Part shown: one piece after another, positions 30,201 to 39,095 of the stretch
How positions within the stretch are numbered: the stretch's first letter is position 1
Layout of the letters: each line of letters opens with the position of its first letter
Translations under genes and position numbers: made by a program
Notes under the pieces: generated by a model
What the model was told of the DNA's origin: nothing
What the model saw: only the letters and a program-made list of their open reading frames with translations
Database searches by the model: none
Assembly: GCA_029243385.1 (NCBI GenBank)
Contig: JAQWSC010000001.1
Span: forward strand, 45,515 to 109,514
DNA: 64,000 nucleotides
Reading direction: 5' to 3'
Source: Flavobacteriaceae bacterium
Lineage (GTDB): Bacteria; Bacteroidota; Bacteroidia; Flavobacteriales; Flavobacteriaceae

Positions 30201-33200
30201 CAATTGCCACTTTAGATATTAGTGCTTCTCCATTGACCGTTTGTCTAGGAAGTTCGATTACATTAGACGCTATTCCTACCAACTACGATACAACCTCTGT
30301 TGCTTGGATAATAATAAGTGGAACCGGAAGCTTAGCGAATGCCAATACGCTCAATCCTATTTATACACCTGCGTCAGACAGTGATACGGTAAGAATCCGA
30401 GCTACAGTAGGAAGTACAAATTCATGTTCGGAAATGGTTTCCCAAGAAATTGTCGTACAAGTTACACAGCTTCCTGAAATACTAACATTGCAAGGAAACG
30501 ATATAAGTTGTGATATTTCTCCATACACAATTAGTGGAACAACCACCAATGGTGAGGAATCCTTATTGGTATGGAGTACTTCTGGAAGCGGAAGTTTTTC
30601 AAACGCAAACGATCCGAATCCTATTTATACGCCCAGTCAAGCAGATGTGAGCGCAGGAGGTGTAACACTTACACTTACTGCCAATGCAGATACGCCTTGT
30701 ACCATAACTGAAAACGATAGTGATTCTTTTATTTTATCGCTTACACCTGAAGCTACTGCCAACACGGGTGCGCCTGACACTGTTTGTGAAACAGAGGCTT
30801 ACACAGTAACGGATGCCACTCCTACTGAATCATCTTCTATCAACTGGACTAGCAATACCAACTCAGGTACTTTTGTTGATGCTGATACGCTCACTCCTGA
30901 GTATACTCCAGGAGCTGTGGATTTAGCGAACGGATTCTTTATTCTAACTATGGAAGTCACTGGAAACGCACCTTGTGGAAATGTTACCAGTCAAAAACGA
31001 GTAGATATTATTAAAAATCCAACGGTAGATGTAGGAACAAATCAAGACTCTTGTAGCAATACGGTTTTCAATATAACTGGAGTCAATGCTTCAGAATACA
31101 GCGCCTTGCTTTGGACCACATCGGGTACAGGAACTTTCAGCAATGATTCCCTTTTAGAACCCGATTACAACCCGACTGCTGCAGATATTTCTGCTGGATC
31201 GGTAATATTAACATTAACTGCCTCGGCCAATACGCCTTGTACGCTAACAGATGACGATTCGTTCGAGCTTTCCTTTGTAGATGCAGTAACTGTGAACGCT
31301 GGAGTAGATCAAACCATTTGCGAAGACCAAACGGTAGCATTGCTTGGGACAAGTACCAATCAAAGTAGTTTGTCTTGGACAACTTCTGGTGATGGTGGAT
31401 TTGATGTTACTAACACACTCAACCCTATCTATACCCCAGGCGCCAACGATCTTACTTCAGGAACTGTTACGCTAAAATTAACGGCTAACGGAAATCCTCC
31501 TTGTGCATCTGTAGAAGATGAAATGATCGTTACGATTAATAAAAATCCCGTTATCAATATTGGGGCCGATTTTACAATTTGTGAAGGAGACTCAATAACA
31601 GTTAGTGATGTAACCGCTAGTAATTATAACACCTTATTGTGGACCACTACCGGAACTGGATCGTTAACTAACGAATCAACATTAAGTCCAACATACGTTC
31701 CTGATGCTGGAGAAAATGCAGTAGTCTTAACTTTAACCGCAAGTGCTCAAGCACCTTGTTTGGTAGATGATGTAAAATCAAAAAATATAATCATTCAAAC
31801 AGCTGCTAGTGTAGATGCAGGTGACGATGCAACATTATGTCAAGAAGATAAAAGTTTTACCATTAATACTGCTTCAACATTAAATACTAGTAGCGTAAGC
31901 TGGTCAGCTGGAACAGGTACTGGAAATTTAATCAATCCTTCCAGTTTGACTCCTACCTACGAGCCTAGCTTACAAGATTATGTGAATGGATCAGTAACCT
32001 TGACCCTTACAGGGATTGGATTGAATTCATGTCCTGCTGTTTCTAATAGCATGGTACTGACACTTATTTCGTCGCCAACAACAAATGCTGGACCCAATGC
32101 CTCGATTTGTATGGGAGATACCTTTACGGTTTCAGGTGCAGCAGTGTCCAATGAAAGTTCTTTCGAATGGACAAGCACTGGCTCAGGAAGTTTATCAGGA
32201 ATAAACACACTCACACCTACTTATACTCCTGGAATTGGAGAATTTGGAACCGTAACATTGACTTTAACAGCTGAATCTATATCTCCTTGTACAGAAACCT
32301 CAACTGCTCAAATGATTTTGACAATCGATCAGCCTGTAGAGGCCGACTTGGGAGTCACTTCAGATACCATTTGCCAAGGAGATGATTACAACTTAAACGC
32401 AACTGCTGACCACTACAGTTCTTTTTCATGGAGTTCCACGGGATCTGGTACGTTTGTGAATGCCAATACACTCAATCCTACCTACCAGTCAACGGCTGGA
32501 GACGCGTCCTTAGGAAATGTCACTATAACCTTAACAGCCGTTCCACAAGGAGGTTGTTCTAGCAACGCTGTTTCTTCAATGACATTATCTGTAACAAAAT
32601 TACCTGCTGTTTTTGCTGGAAATGACGCTACTTTATGTGAAGGGGACGACTATGTGTTGAGTGGCGCTACAATTTCTGACGGCATCACACCCACTTGGAC
32701 AACCCTTGGTGGCGACGGTACTTTCAATTCAAATACACTGTTAAACCCAACCTATACTCCTGGGGCAACTGATTTGTCAAACGGATCTGTAACCCTAGTG
32801 TTGACTGCTCAACCCAACGCACCTTGTATAAATGAAGTGTCTGATCAAATAGAATTGACATTTGTCAAACAACCCATAGCCAATGCCGGAGCTGATGTGG
32901 AAGTTTGCGAGGGAAGCTATACAGTAAATGGAGCTACTGCCAGCAATGCTAGTTCAGTTGCATGGTCTATTGTTCAGGGAACAGGTACATTAGCTAGCCA
33001 AAACACATTAATACCTACCTATACTTCAGGAGCTGGTGATTCGGTTGTTAAATTACTTTTAACTGCCAATCCAATTACACCTTGCGGAGTTGCAGCCACT
33101 GATGAAATAGAATTAACTGTTAAACCCACGGCTACAGTTGATGCTGGAACCAATGCCACTATTTGTGAAGGAGAAGATTATACCTTTATAAACGGTGCTA

Positions 33201-36200
33201 CGGTTACTAACGCTGCATCCTATACATGGACTCACAACGGATTGGGTAGTATTTCAAATAACGGAACCTTAACCCCAACCTATTCGCCATCAAACGGTGA
33301 AACGGGAACCATTCAATTTACATTGACAGCAACACCAAATGCTCCATGTTCGACTTTGGTTCTTGATACTTTCGATTTGGAAATTGCAGCATTGGCTGAA
33401 GTAACTGCAGGTCCTGATGTAACTATTTGTGAAGGGTCTTATACCTTATCTGGAACTGTCAACAATTCCACAAATTACTTGTGGTCAACTACCAATGGAA
33501 CGGGAACATTTGTTGATGCCTCTCAACTAGGTACTACCTACGTGCCAAGCCCTGCTGATATTGCCCAAGGATTTGTTGATTTGACCCTAACTGCTCAAAA
33601 TCAATCTCCTTGTTTGGGGGAAGTTTTTGATTCTGTTCAAATACGTTTTACTGAAGCTGTAAGCCTTACTATGGGACCTGATGCCACTATATGCGAAGGT
33701 GACAATTATGTTTTAAGTAATACTTTAGTGAGTAATTACTCCACTATTAGTTGGTCTTCTAATGGAGATGGAATTTTCGATTACTCTATAAGCTCAACCA
33801 ATCCAACCTATGCACCAGGTTCTAACGATATTGCTTCTGGAACCGTTCAGATTACACTATCTGCTAGTGGAAATGGAAGTTGCCCTGCAGTTTCAGATGA
33901 TATAGACCTTATTATTATCAAACAGCCAGAAGTTTCTGTGGGTACTTCCAATTTAATTTTATGCGAAACCAATAACCCTTTTACACTTTCTGGAGTTACT
34001 GCAAGAAACCACAATACTGTCGAATGGACTACTTCAGGAACGGGTACTTTTACTGATGAAACCGTTCTAAATCCAGAATACAACCCATCGACAAATGATA
34101 TTACAAACGGTGTTGTGTTGAGTGTAACTGTAACAGGAAATGGAGGTTGTTCGTTTAACGCCATTGATACAGTAAACGTATCGTTCACAAGTCAAGTGAC
34201 GGTAGAAGCTGGAAACAACGCTATGATTTGTGAGGACGACTCACTGATTATATCTGGAGCCTCTACTTCTTCTTCAAGTTTTACTTGGAGTAGTAATGGA
34301 GATGGCATGTTTGTAAATGAGAACACACTTTCACCTACCTATACGCCCGGAATTACAGATATCGCAAACGGAAGTGTTGTTGTTACTCTACAAGCTACTG
34401 GTAATTTGCCTTGTGCTCCTTCTGTAAGTGACAACCTTACTATCGACATATCGAGAAAAGCCGTTGTTGACGCAGGTGCAAATGCTGAAATTTGTGAAAC
34501 TGGAAATTACACTTTGTCTGCAAGTGAAAACTATACCCAATCAGTTACTTGGATTACGAATGGTGATGGTGCGTTCTCAAACGAAAATGTACTGAACCCG
34601 ACGTATACACCTGGAACAACTGATATAAGTAACGGACAGGTTACCTTGACACTTATTGGATACGACTCTGCAATATGCGGAGGAAACAATAGCAGTTCGA
34701 TGGTACTAAGTTTTATTCCTGAAGTAATTGTTGACGCAGGTCCCGATGGAAATGTTTGTGGTAATGGCTCTAACTTTGCTTTAAATGGAGCTAGTATCAA
34801 CACAGGAAGTTATCAAAATATAGAATGGACTACTACGAATGGTACTGGAATATTTTTACCCAACGCGAACGTTCTTAATCCAGAATATGTCCCTTCAAAT
34901 GCAGATGTTATAAACGGTTCTGTAAACTTGACATTGACCGTTACACCCAATATTAGTTGCAATACAGGACTTCCTATTTCTTCAAGCATGCAGCTTTCGT
35001 TTGACACGATTCCAACTGGAACGGGGACAATTATTGGAAGTTCTTCAGTATGTGAGGGAAATTCTTCTTCTTACACAGTTTCAGGATATACAAATGCTTC
35101 TAGTTATGTTTGGAATGTAAGCCCTTCTTCGATAGCTACTATTAGTTCGGGACAAGGTTCCAATACAGTTACGGTTGACTACAGCGCTGGTGGTAACGCA
35201 TCCATTACGGTAACCCCGATGAGCGCTTGCGGCTCTGGAGCTGCTGCCACTACCAACGTGCTCGTTGCTGAAAATGATGAAATGGTACTGAGTTCCGGAA
35301 ACAGCATACAAACCTCATGTTCAAACAGTCCAATTGATCCTATATTATATAACGTAAACGCTTCAGTTACAGGAGTCAGCTCATCAGGGCTTCCCTCTGG
35401 AGTTACCGCCTCATACAGCGGAGGTGTGGTGACCGTTAGCGGAACACCCACTGTTAGCATTAGTTCGTCGCAAACCTATAATTATACCCTTACAACTTCA
35501 GGAGGAAGCTGCTTACCTACTTCGGATACTGGTTCTATCACTCTTGATCCATCTGAAGAAATCAACTTAGTAACAGCTCCAACTTCAAACGCTCAGACGC
35601 TATGTGAGGGAGGAACGATCAATACCATTCAATATGCGCTTGGTGCCAACACAAGCGGAGCTACTTTATCGTGGGGTGCAAACGGAGCGCCTACTGGTAT
35701 TTCTTATGATCCAGCTACACTCACTTTTTCAGGAACACTAACTGATGACATTACTTCGACAACGGTTTACACTTATACCCTAACTTCTACAGGAACTGTT
35801 TGTCCTGATCAAGAAACGGGCACAATTACTGTAAATGCGGATTCATCTATAGAATTGATTTCGGCTTCGGGTACGGATAGTCAAATCCTTTGTCAAAATA
35901 CTCCAATAGATACTATTAGCTACAGACTGACCAACGCTGGTTCAGCTTCAATCCCAACAGCTGATTTGCCAGCTGGGGTTACGTATAGCATTTCAGGTAA
36001 CACTTTGACTATTAGTGGAACACCCACAGAGAGTGGAACTTTCAATTATACAATTACAACTTCCTCCAATCCGGGAGGCTGTTTGTCTGCTTCAATTAAT
36101 GGAAGTATGTCAATTAATGCAGCAGTAAGTGTTTCTCTTTCTTCTGGAGTAGGAAGCGATAATCAAGAAATTTGTGAAGGAGACAATGTTAACATCACTT

Positions 36201-39094
36201 ACGATGTAGGAGCTGGAGTTTCTGGTGTAAGTGTTTCTGGGCTACCGCAAGGAGTCTCTTATGTATACGCTTCGGGAGTTTTAACTATCTCTGGAACATC
36301 AACTACAAACCTTACTTCTCCAAAAGTTTATACATATACTGTTACCACTTTGGGAGCTACTTGCAACAATCAAGTGCAGGGAATTATTAAAATCAATCCT
36401 GATGACGACATTTCATTATCCTCAACCGTAGGTACGGACTCACAAACGCTTTGTGAAGGAGATGCAATTGATGATATTGAGTTTGCGTTAACAGGAGGGA
36501 GTTCGGGAGCAACCGTAACTGGTTTGCCAACTGGAGTATCCTACACTGTTTCAGGAAATATATTAACCATTAGCGGAAGTGCAACCGACACTCCCGGTTC
36601 GTATAATTATACCGTAACTACAAGCGGAAGTTGTGGGTCAACACAAGCAACTGGCACTATAGTAATAGAGGCGCTAACTTCTATTACTCTTATTTCGGGT
36701 CCGGCGACATCTTCACAGGATGTATGTCAATACAGTGCAATCAATGATATTGTATACGAATTGGATGGAAATGCGGTCACTGGCAGTGTTAGTGGTCTTC
36801 CTGCTGGAGTTTCTTTCGACGTTGTCGCGGGAAGTACTCCTTCAAAGAAGGTGTTGACAATTTCTGGAACTCCCACAACCACGGGTGTATTCCAGTACGA
36901 AGTAGTTGCCGTTGGAGGATGTGGAAACACTGAATTAGGTGTGATTCAAGTAGATTCGGGAGCTTATTTAACACTCGGTTCTAATATTGGCACCGATGAT
37001 CAATTGGTTTGTGAAGCTGCTGCTATTGAACCAATTGTATATAATATTGTAGGTTCAGCGAGTTCTGTGACAGCCACTGGACTTCCTCCAGGAATTTCAA
37101 TTTCTTTTGATCCCACTACCAATGTAGTAGAATTGACAGGAACCTATAATGGAGTTCCTCTTACAACTGATCAAACTTTTAACTACACCCTATTTTCGGT
37201 GAGCAGTTGTACTGGACAAGCTGACGGCAAAATAACGCTATACCCCACAACGGGTATTGAGCCCGAAATCTATGTGAAAGCGATTTCGACTACACCCACT
37301 CAAACCGAGGTAAAGAATATTCTTTGTAACGGAGCAGATGATGGAGAGATATTTGTGGTATTTTCGGGAGGTTCTGCAAGTGATTTTTCAATACAATGGA
37401 CAGGTCCTAGTAGTTATTCTAACTCTAGTCAGTACATTAAAGATTTAAAAGAAGGAACTTACACACTTACGTTAAAAGACTTAAACAATAACAACTGTGA
37501 GTTTTCAAAATCTTATGTAATATCGGAAGCAGCTCCTCTTGAAATAAATGAAATCCAAGTCAATCCGTTAAGCTGTAACACTTCTCAAATTGATGGAGAA
37601 ATTCAGGTACAGGTTACAGGAGGAAGTCCTTCCTTATCAACTAAACTCAAATGGTATCGATTGAACGATGACGAAAGTTGCTTTACATACAATTTAGCTC
37701 CAGTTAACAATGATGGGGATGCAATTCCTGATTATGCAGATGCTGATTTGGATGAAAATGGAGTTACTGATACTGGAAAAGCGGATGCAGATGCCGATGG
37801 TATTAAAGATCTTGCGGATGCCGATGCTGATGGCGATGGAGCTATTGATACAGGAAAAGCCGATTCGAACGGTGATGGGATAAGTGATTCTTATTCTGTG
37901 GGAACAGTATCGTATCAAGTCTGCGAAGCTGGTAATACATTTACAACGATCAACCTTTCGAATAGTGACTTCATTAATGGATTTAATATTATTTGTGCCA
38001 AATCCAATACGGTCACCAGTTCAGCCAATTTGGATCATGATTTGGATGCTGCAACTCCTGATATATCAAGTATTGATATTAGCGGAGGAATCAATTCCTG
38101 TTCGGCGGGTACTTTCCAATATCTTCCTAGTTATGACGGATCTTCGTTCGTTTCTGGCTTGGATATGGGAGTGTACAAGCTTGTTGTAACTCAAGAAGAT
38201 CGTAATGGAATTCAATATTGTGAGACCGAAAAGAGTTTTGAATTGGTTCGAGATGCTATTGAGTATGGGGAAGTTAGTGTTGACAGTGACTTGTGTCAAA
38301 ACACCCCTGGTTACTTAACGATTGAAATCACACGTATTCGTGGCGATATTTTCTTCTTCTACAACGATGCCTTAGTGAATCAAACGGATATAGAAATTGT
38401 TAGTAGTACAAATCAAAAAATCGTTTATAGTCTCTACATCAATTCACCAACAGATAACGCAACCCTAGAAATTCGAAATGAATTTGGGTGTGGTGTTTTA
38501 GTGAACCAAAGTATACTAAACTTGGCTATTGTGGAACCTTCTTTTACATACACTAGCCCTGAACTTCAAGATTATGGTATTATTTCAGAACGTTCTTTTG
38601 TAGAATTCAATGCCTCGAATGCTGCTGGATATGCACAAGTAGAATGGGATTTTGATGATTCTACTTCATTAGAATATGGAACTAGAATTACTCACCAATT
38701 TGTGCAAAGCGGAAATTATGAGGTTACGATGACGGTTTACAACGCCTCGGGTTGTTCAAAATCAACCACACAAACTTTGCTCGTCGGCGACGGTTATAAC
38801 CTAATCATCCCGAATGTGTTTACTCCCAATGGAGATAATATCAATGAACGATTCCGGCCGATTTTCAACGGACTCAAAAGCATTGAGTTTAGTGTCTTTG
38901 ACGAAAGTGGAAATTTATTATACACAGAAACAGGTGCAGAAGGATCCAACCCAGCAATTACTGGTATTTCAATTTTGGGATGGGATGGAGCAAATGCTTA
39001 TCCCGACACTTCATTCTATATCTATAGAATTGAAGCAACCTTAATCAATGAAAAAACCATTGTAAAAAGTGGAACCTTCCAAATTTTAAAATAA
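24287..39094 (+). CDS. Giant SprB-like cell-surface adhesin, type B sorting domain (4935 aa)
   Basis: A secreted repeat protein of 4935 residues. Order: signal peptide (1 to ~27, ending IVLSN); IPT/TIG-like domain (~36-115); assorted Ig/PKD-like domains (~116-705); 32 copies of an ~85-95 residue repeat (~708-3575), each running from a DAG...ICEG-like start via W(S/T)(S/T)xGxGxF and PTYTP to LTLTA...PC; a PKD-like domain; 7 copies of a second repeat (~3665-4322) with SGLPxGV and LTISGTPT; SprB-type repeats with CNGADDGEI (~4340-4455); an Asp-rich, calcium-binding-like run (~4471-4535); a PKD domain (~4755-4838) with VEWDFDDS; and the C-terminal sorting domain NVFTPNGDNINE...FQILK (~4843-4935) for type IX secretion. 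No catalytic domain was seen. Repeats are diverged at DNA level. The sprF-like gene follows by 1 bp. A role in adhesion or gliding is inferred from the family. Confidence 0.93.
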   Translation: MENSHIPIKTTQILLLLLFASQIVLSNPRTLVNFEESSLTVTNFSPSSICANNPVDIIVSGSNFVDVTDVFIGTTSVGYTVDSASQITIQNINAATTGRIRVVTATDDMLSVNSLVVNSITASLNSSASGPVCDGDSVTFSATGGDEYQFLVNGVPATGYTIASTYTSSSFSNNDEVNVNVRNSATGCVDTATAIPVLVVDLPNPLLSSDVAANCSGENITFTATDGDEYQFYINGIPHGSKSSLNTTTINSLNNGDTVSVRAFNSLDCETTSTGITVSITDVPAAAGAISGDFTVCQEDSGIVYAVSTISGASSYNWNLPSGASIVGVATGQSITVDYNSVALSGNISVHGVNSCGDGTSSSASVTVNIKPDAATAISGDASVDQTDVAKSYTVAAINNATSYVWTLPSGASIVSGSGTNSITVDFSNAQDGILTVKGQGVCGEGSVSPDFNVTVSPLPDDAGALSGPSSTIYKGSSGNVFSVPTIANATAYVWTVPPGGTIVSGNGTNSITVDFSDSASNGIITVLGQNSIGQGASSSFSLTLANPPLADTGTDRAICIGDSTILGGTEVPINTYSWTSNPPDLSISDPNSQNPTVTPTVSTMYTLTETTPDGGQNSNSVTVTVNQKPAVSAGADQVICIGDSVQIGSAGDPTHTYSWVSNPAGFTSSTANPTVSPTVTTTYTLTETITSTGCSESQSMTVTVEQTPVISAGADDTICENATNFILSDASGPATGVTYLWKSDGDGSFDDDTLRNPTYTPGATDLGNGSVVLRMNANNTSGPCTSSTVQDDMTLSFTPNATIDAGPGTTICGTDTYQLNATATNYSSISWSSSGSPGTLSATNIEDPVYTPSAADILNGTVTLTMEVIPNSECGSTPLTDPVVITLTAPPTVDAGDNATICAGTDFTISTSSQTNTSALSWSTSGDGTFSSGGNTLAPTYTPGANDIIAGAVTLTLEGTGNGLCSSTVDDNMLLTINQDVIVDAGADGALCEGPNTLLGATATNADTLLWSHDGDGFLTNPNSLTPVYEPAGTDFNGTVTFTLTATSSAPCAANPSDTVMYSFVESPIVNAGPDLEICESGSFFISSASASNFDSIQWTSNGTGGFDDSGNTTPVYTPSAADIANGSVRLTITGNQPPCTPVTDFMVLTIVKEPTVTATTDQSICQGDQITVSAAASNYSSVNWIQIGGLGTLDNPTTLTPTYVSDVNDSGTVTLQVTVQPNTANGTTACGGQVTDEMVINITPSPSAEAGASATICEGETHTITTGTSASNYSTIQWNTSGDGIFTSGNTLLPTYTPGNNDRATGFVTLSLIANPNGPCTLAAVDDMLLTITQNPVISAGDPSVDLCEDNGPFTITDATASSYDTLEWSTSGTGVFNDSTTLNPEYTPNSQDISNGQVTLTLTGKRDPTNCGAETQSTRVLNFIKNPTASAGLDATICDDSTYLLNDASALNYSNIVWISNGDGTFSNPNTPNPIYTPGPTDIANQTDITLTITAVPLVACATPATDSMILSFVQATSVDVGADRLVCEGDALVINLTDGVDATNATSFSWTTSGNGSFSNTAIINPTYTPSNDDINNGVPVTLTLTASPTVPCALDVSDSFDLTIVKNPTADAGDNIAICETGFTINEAVATDFNTLEWVLIGGGTGSIANPSTLTPTYTPSAADIASGSVTLQLTASPNNPCAVPAISTRTFTIGKEPIVFAGNPETICEGETFIVSTATVSNSSDFVWSSPTGGSFVNETTLTPTFTPSATEITAGQATLVLTAQSEAPCNAPVAKTMVLTIQNQPDVEAGPNATVCEGNTFETSGASLAHGINATWSSSSGGTFANPSSIITTYTPNATDISNGFVDLTLTADAITPCVTSLPDTRRLFITPQATVTINPDTAEICETGEYVFQPGQVTTTNDTAILWTHNGTGTFINETTLTPTYTPGTGDAALGQVTLTISVDAGLGCTNPNASDNFTLDVTPIATLDISASPLTVCLGSSITLDAIPTNYDTTSVAWIIISGTGSLANANTLNPIYTPASDSDTVRIRATVGSTNSCSEMVSQEIVVQVTQLPEILTLQGNDISCDISPYTISGTTTNGEESLLVWSTSGSGSFSNANDPNPIYTPSQADVSAGGVTLTLTANADTPCTITENDSDSFILSLTPEATANTGAPDTVCETEAYTVTDATPTESSSINWTSNTNSGTFVDADTLTPEYTPGAVDLANGFFILTMEVTGNAPCGNVTSQKRVDIIKNPTVDVGTNQDSCSNTVFNITGVNASEYSALLWTTSGTGTFSNDSLLEPDYNPTAADISAGSVILTLTASANTPCTLTDDDSFELSFVDAVTVNAGVDQTICEDQTVALLGTSTNQSSLSWTTSGDGGFDVTNTLNPIYTPGANDLTSGTVTLKLTANGNPPCASVEDEMIVTINKNPVINIGADFTICEGDSITVSDVTASNYNTLLWTTTGTGSLTNESTLSPTYVPDAGENAVVLTLTASAQAPCLVDDVKSKNIIIQTAASVDAGDDATLCQEDKSFTINTASTLNTSSVSWSAGTGTGNLINPSSLTPTYEPSLQDYVNGSVTLTLTGIGLNSCPAVSNSMVLTLISSPTTNAGPNASICMGDTFTVSGAAVSNESSFEWTSTGSGSLSGINTLTPTYTPGIGEFGTVTLTLTAESISPCTETSTAQMILTIDQPVEADLGVTSDTICQGDDYNLNATADHYSSFSWSSTGSGTFVNANTLNPTYQSTAGDASLGNVTITLTAVPQGGCSSNAVSSMTLSVTKLPAVFAGNDATLCEGDDYVLSGATISDGITPTWTTLGGDGTFNSNTLLNPTYTPGATDLSNGSVTLVLTAQPNAPCINEVSDQIELTFVKQPIANAGADVEVCEGSYTVNGATASNASSVAWSIVQGTGTLASQNTLIPTYTSGAGDSVVKLLLTANPITPCGVAATDEIELTVKPTATVDAGTNATICEGEDYTFINGATVTNAASYTWTHNGLGSISNNGTLTPTYSPSNGETGTIQFTLTATPNAPCSTLVLDTFDLEIAALAEVTAGPDVTICEGSYTLSGTVNNSTNYLWSTTNGTGTFVDASQLGTTYVPSPADIAQGFVDLTLTAQNQSPCLGEVFDSVQIRFTEAVSLTMGPDATICEGDNYVLSNTLVSNYSTISWSSNGDGIFDYSISSTNPTYAPGSNDIASGTVQITLSASGNGSCPAVSDDIDLIIIKQPEVSVGTSNLILCETNNPFTLSGVTARNHNTVEWTTSGTGTFTDETVLNPEYNPSTNDITNGVVLSVTVTGNGGCSFNAIDTVNVSFTSQVTVEAGNNAMICEDDSLIISGASTSSSSFTWSSNGDGMFVNENTLSPTYTPGITDIANGSVVVTLQATGNLPCAPSVSDNLTIDISRKAVVDAGANAEICETGNYTLSASENYTQSVTWITNGDGAFSNENVLNPTYTPGTTDISNGQVTLTLIGYDSAICGGNNSSSMVLSFIPEVIVDAGPDGNVCGNGSNFALNGASINTGSYQNIEWTTTNGTGIFLPNANVLNPEYVPSNADVINGSVNLTLTVTPNISCNTGLPISSSMQLSFDTIPTGTGTIIGSSSVCEGNSSSYTVSGYTNASSYVWNVSPSSIATISSGQGSNTVTVDYSAGGNASITVTPMSACGSGAAATTNVLVAENDEMVLSSGNSIQTSCSNSPIDPILYNVNASVTGVSSSGLPSGVTASYSGGVVTVSGTPTVSISSSQTYNYTLTTSGGSCLPTSDTGSITLDPSEEINLVTAPTSNAQTLCEGGTINTIQYALGANTSGATLSWGANGAPTGISYDPATLTFSGTLTDDITSTTVYTYTLTSTGTVCPDQETGTITVNADSSIELISASGTDSQILCQNTPIDTISYRLTNAGSASIPTADLPAGVTYSISGNTLTISGTPTESGTFNYTITTSSNPGGCLSASINGSMSINAAVSVSLSSGVGSDNQEICEGDNVNITYDVGAGVSGVSVSGLPQGVSYVYASGVLTISGTSTTNLTSPKVYTYTVTTLGATCNNQVQGIIKINPDDDISLSSTVGTDSQTLCEGDAIDDIEFALTGGSSGATVTGLPTGVSYTVSGNILTISGSATDTPGSYNYTVTTSGSCGSTQATGTIVIEALTSITLISGPATSSQDVCQYSAINDIVYELDGNAVTGSVSGLPAGVSFDVVAGSTPSKKVLTISGTPTTTGVFQYEVVAVGGCGNTELGVIQVDSGAYLTLGSNIGTDDQLVCEAAAIEPIVYNIVGSASSVTATGLPPGISISFDPTTNVVELTGTYNGVPLTTDQTFNYTLFSVSSCTGQADGKITLYPTTGIEPEIYVKAISTTPTQTEVKNILCNGADDGEIFVVFSGGSASDFSIQWTGPSSYSNSSQYIKDLKEGTYTLTLKDLNNNNCEFSKSYVISEAAPLEINEIQVNPLSCNTSQIDGEIQVQVTGGSPSLSTKLKWYRLNDDESCFTYNLAPVNNDGDAIPDYADADLDENGVTDTGKADADADGIKDLADADADGDGAIDTGKADSNGDGISDSYSVGTVSYQVCEAGNTFTTINLSNSDFINGFNIICAKSNTVTSSANLDHDLDAATPDISSIDISGGINSCSAGTFQYLPSYDGSSFVSGLDMGVYKLVVTQEDRNGIQYCETEKSFELVRDAIEYGEVSVDSDLCQNTPGYLTIEITRIRGDIFFFYNDALVNQTDIEIVSSTNQKIVYSLYINSPTDNATLEIRNEFGCGVLVNQSILNLAIVEPSFTYTSPELQDYGIISERSFVEFNASNAAGYAQVEWDFDDSTSLEYGTRITHQFVQSGNYEVTMTVYNASGCSKSTTQTLLVGDGYNLIIPNVFTPNGDNINERFRPIFNGLKSIEFSVFDESGNLLYTETGAEGSNPAITGISILGWDGANAYPDTSFYIYRIEATLINEKTIVKSGTFQILK

Positions 39095-39095
39095 C

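Noticed and set aside
37700..37890. Possible CRISPR-like repeat in the Asp-rich DNA
   Set aside because: The repeats are in frame protein repeats with no constant-length unique spacers and no cas genes.
24349..37918. Many minus-strand open frames inside the adhesin gene
   Set aside because: They are antisense to a single 4935-codon frame, have no promoter or family similarity, and arise from the biased Thr/Ser/Asn codon use.
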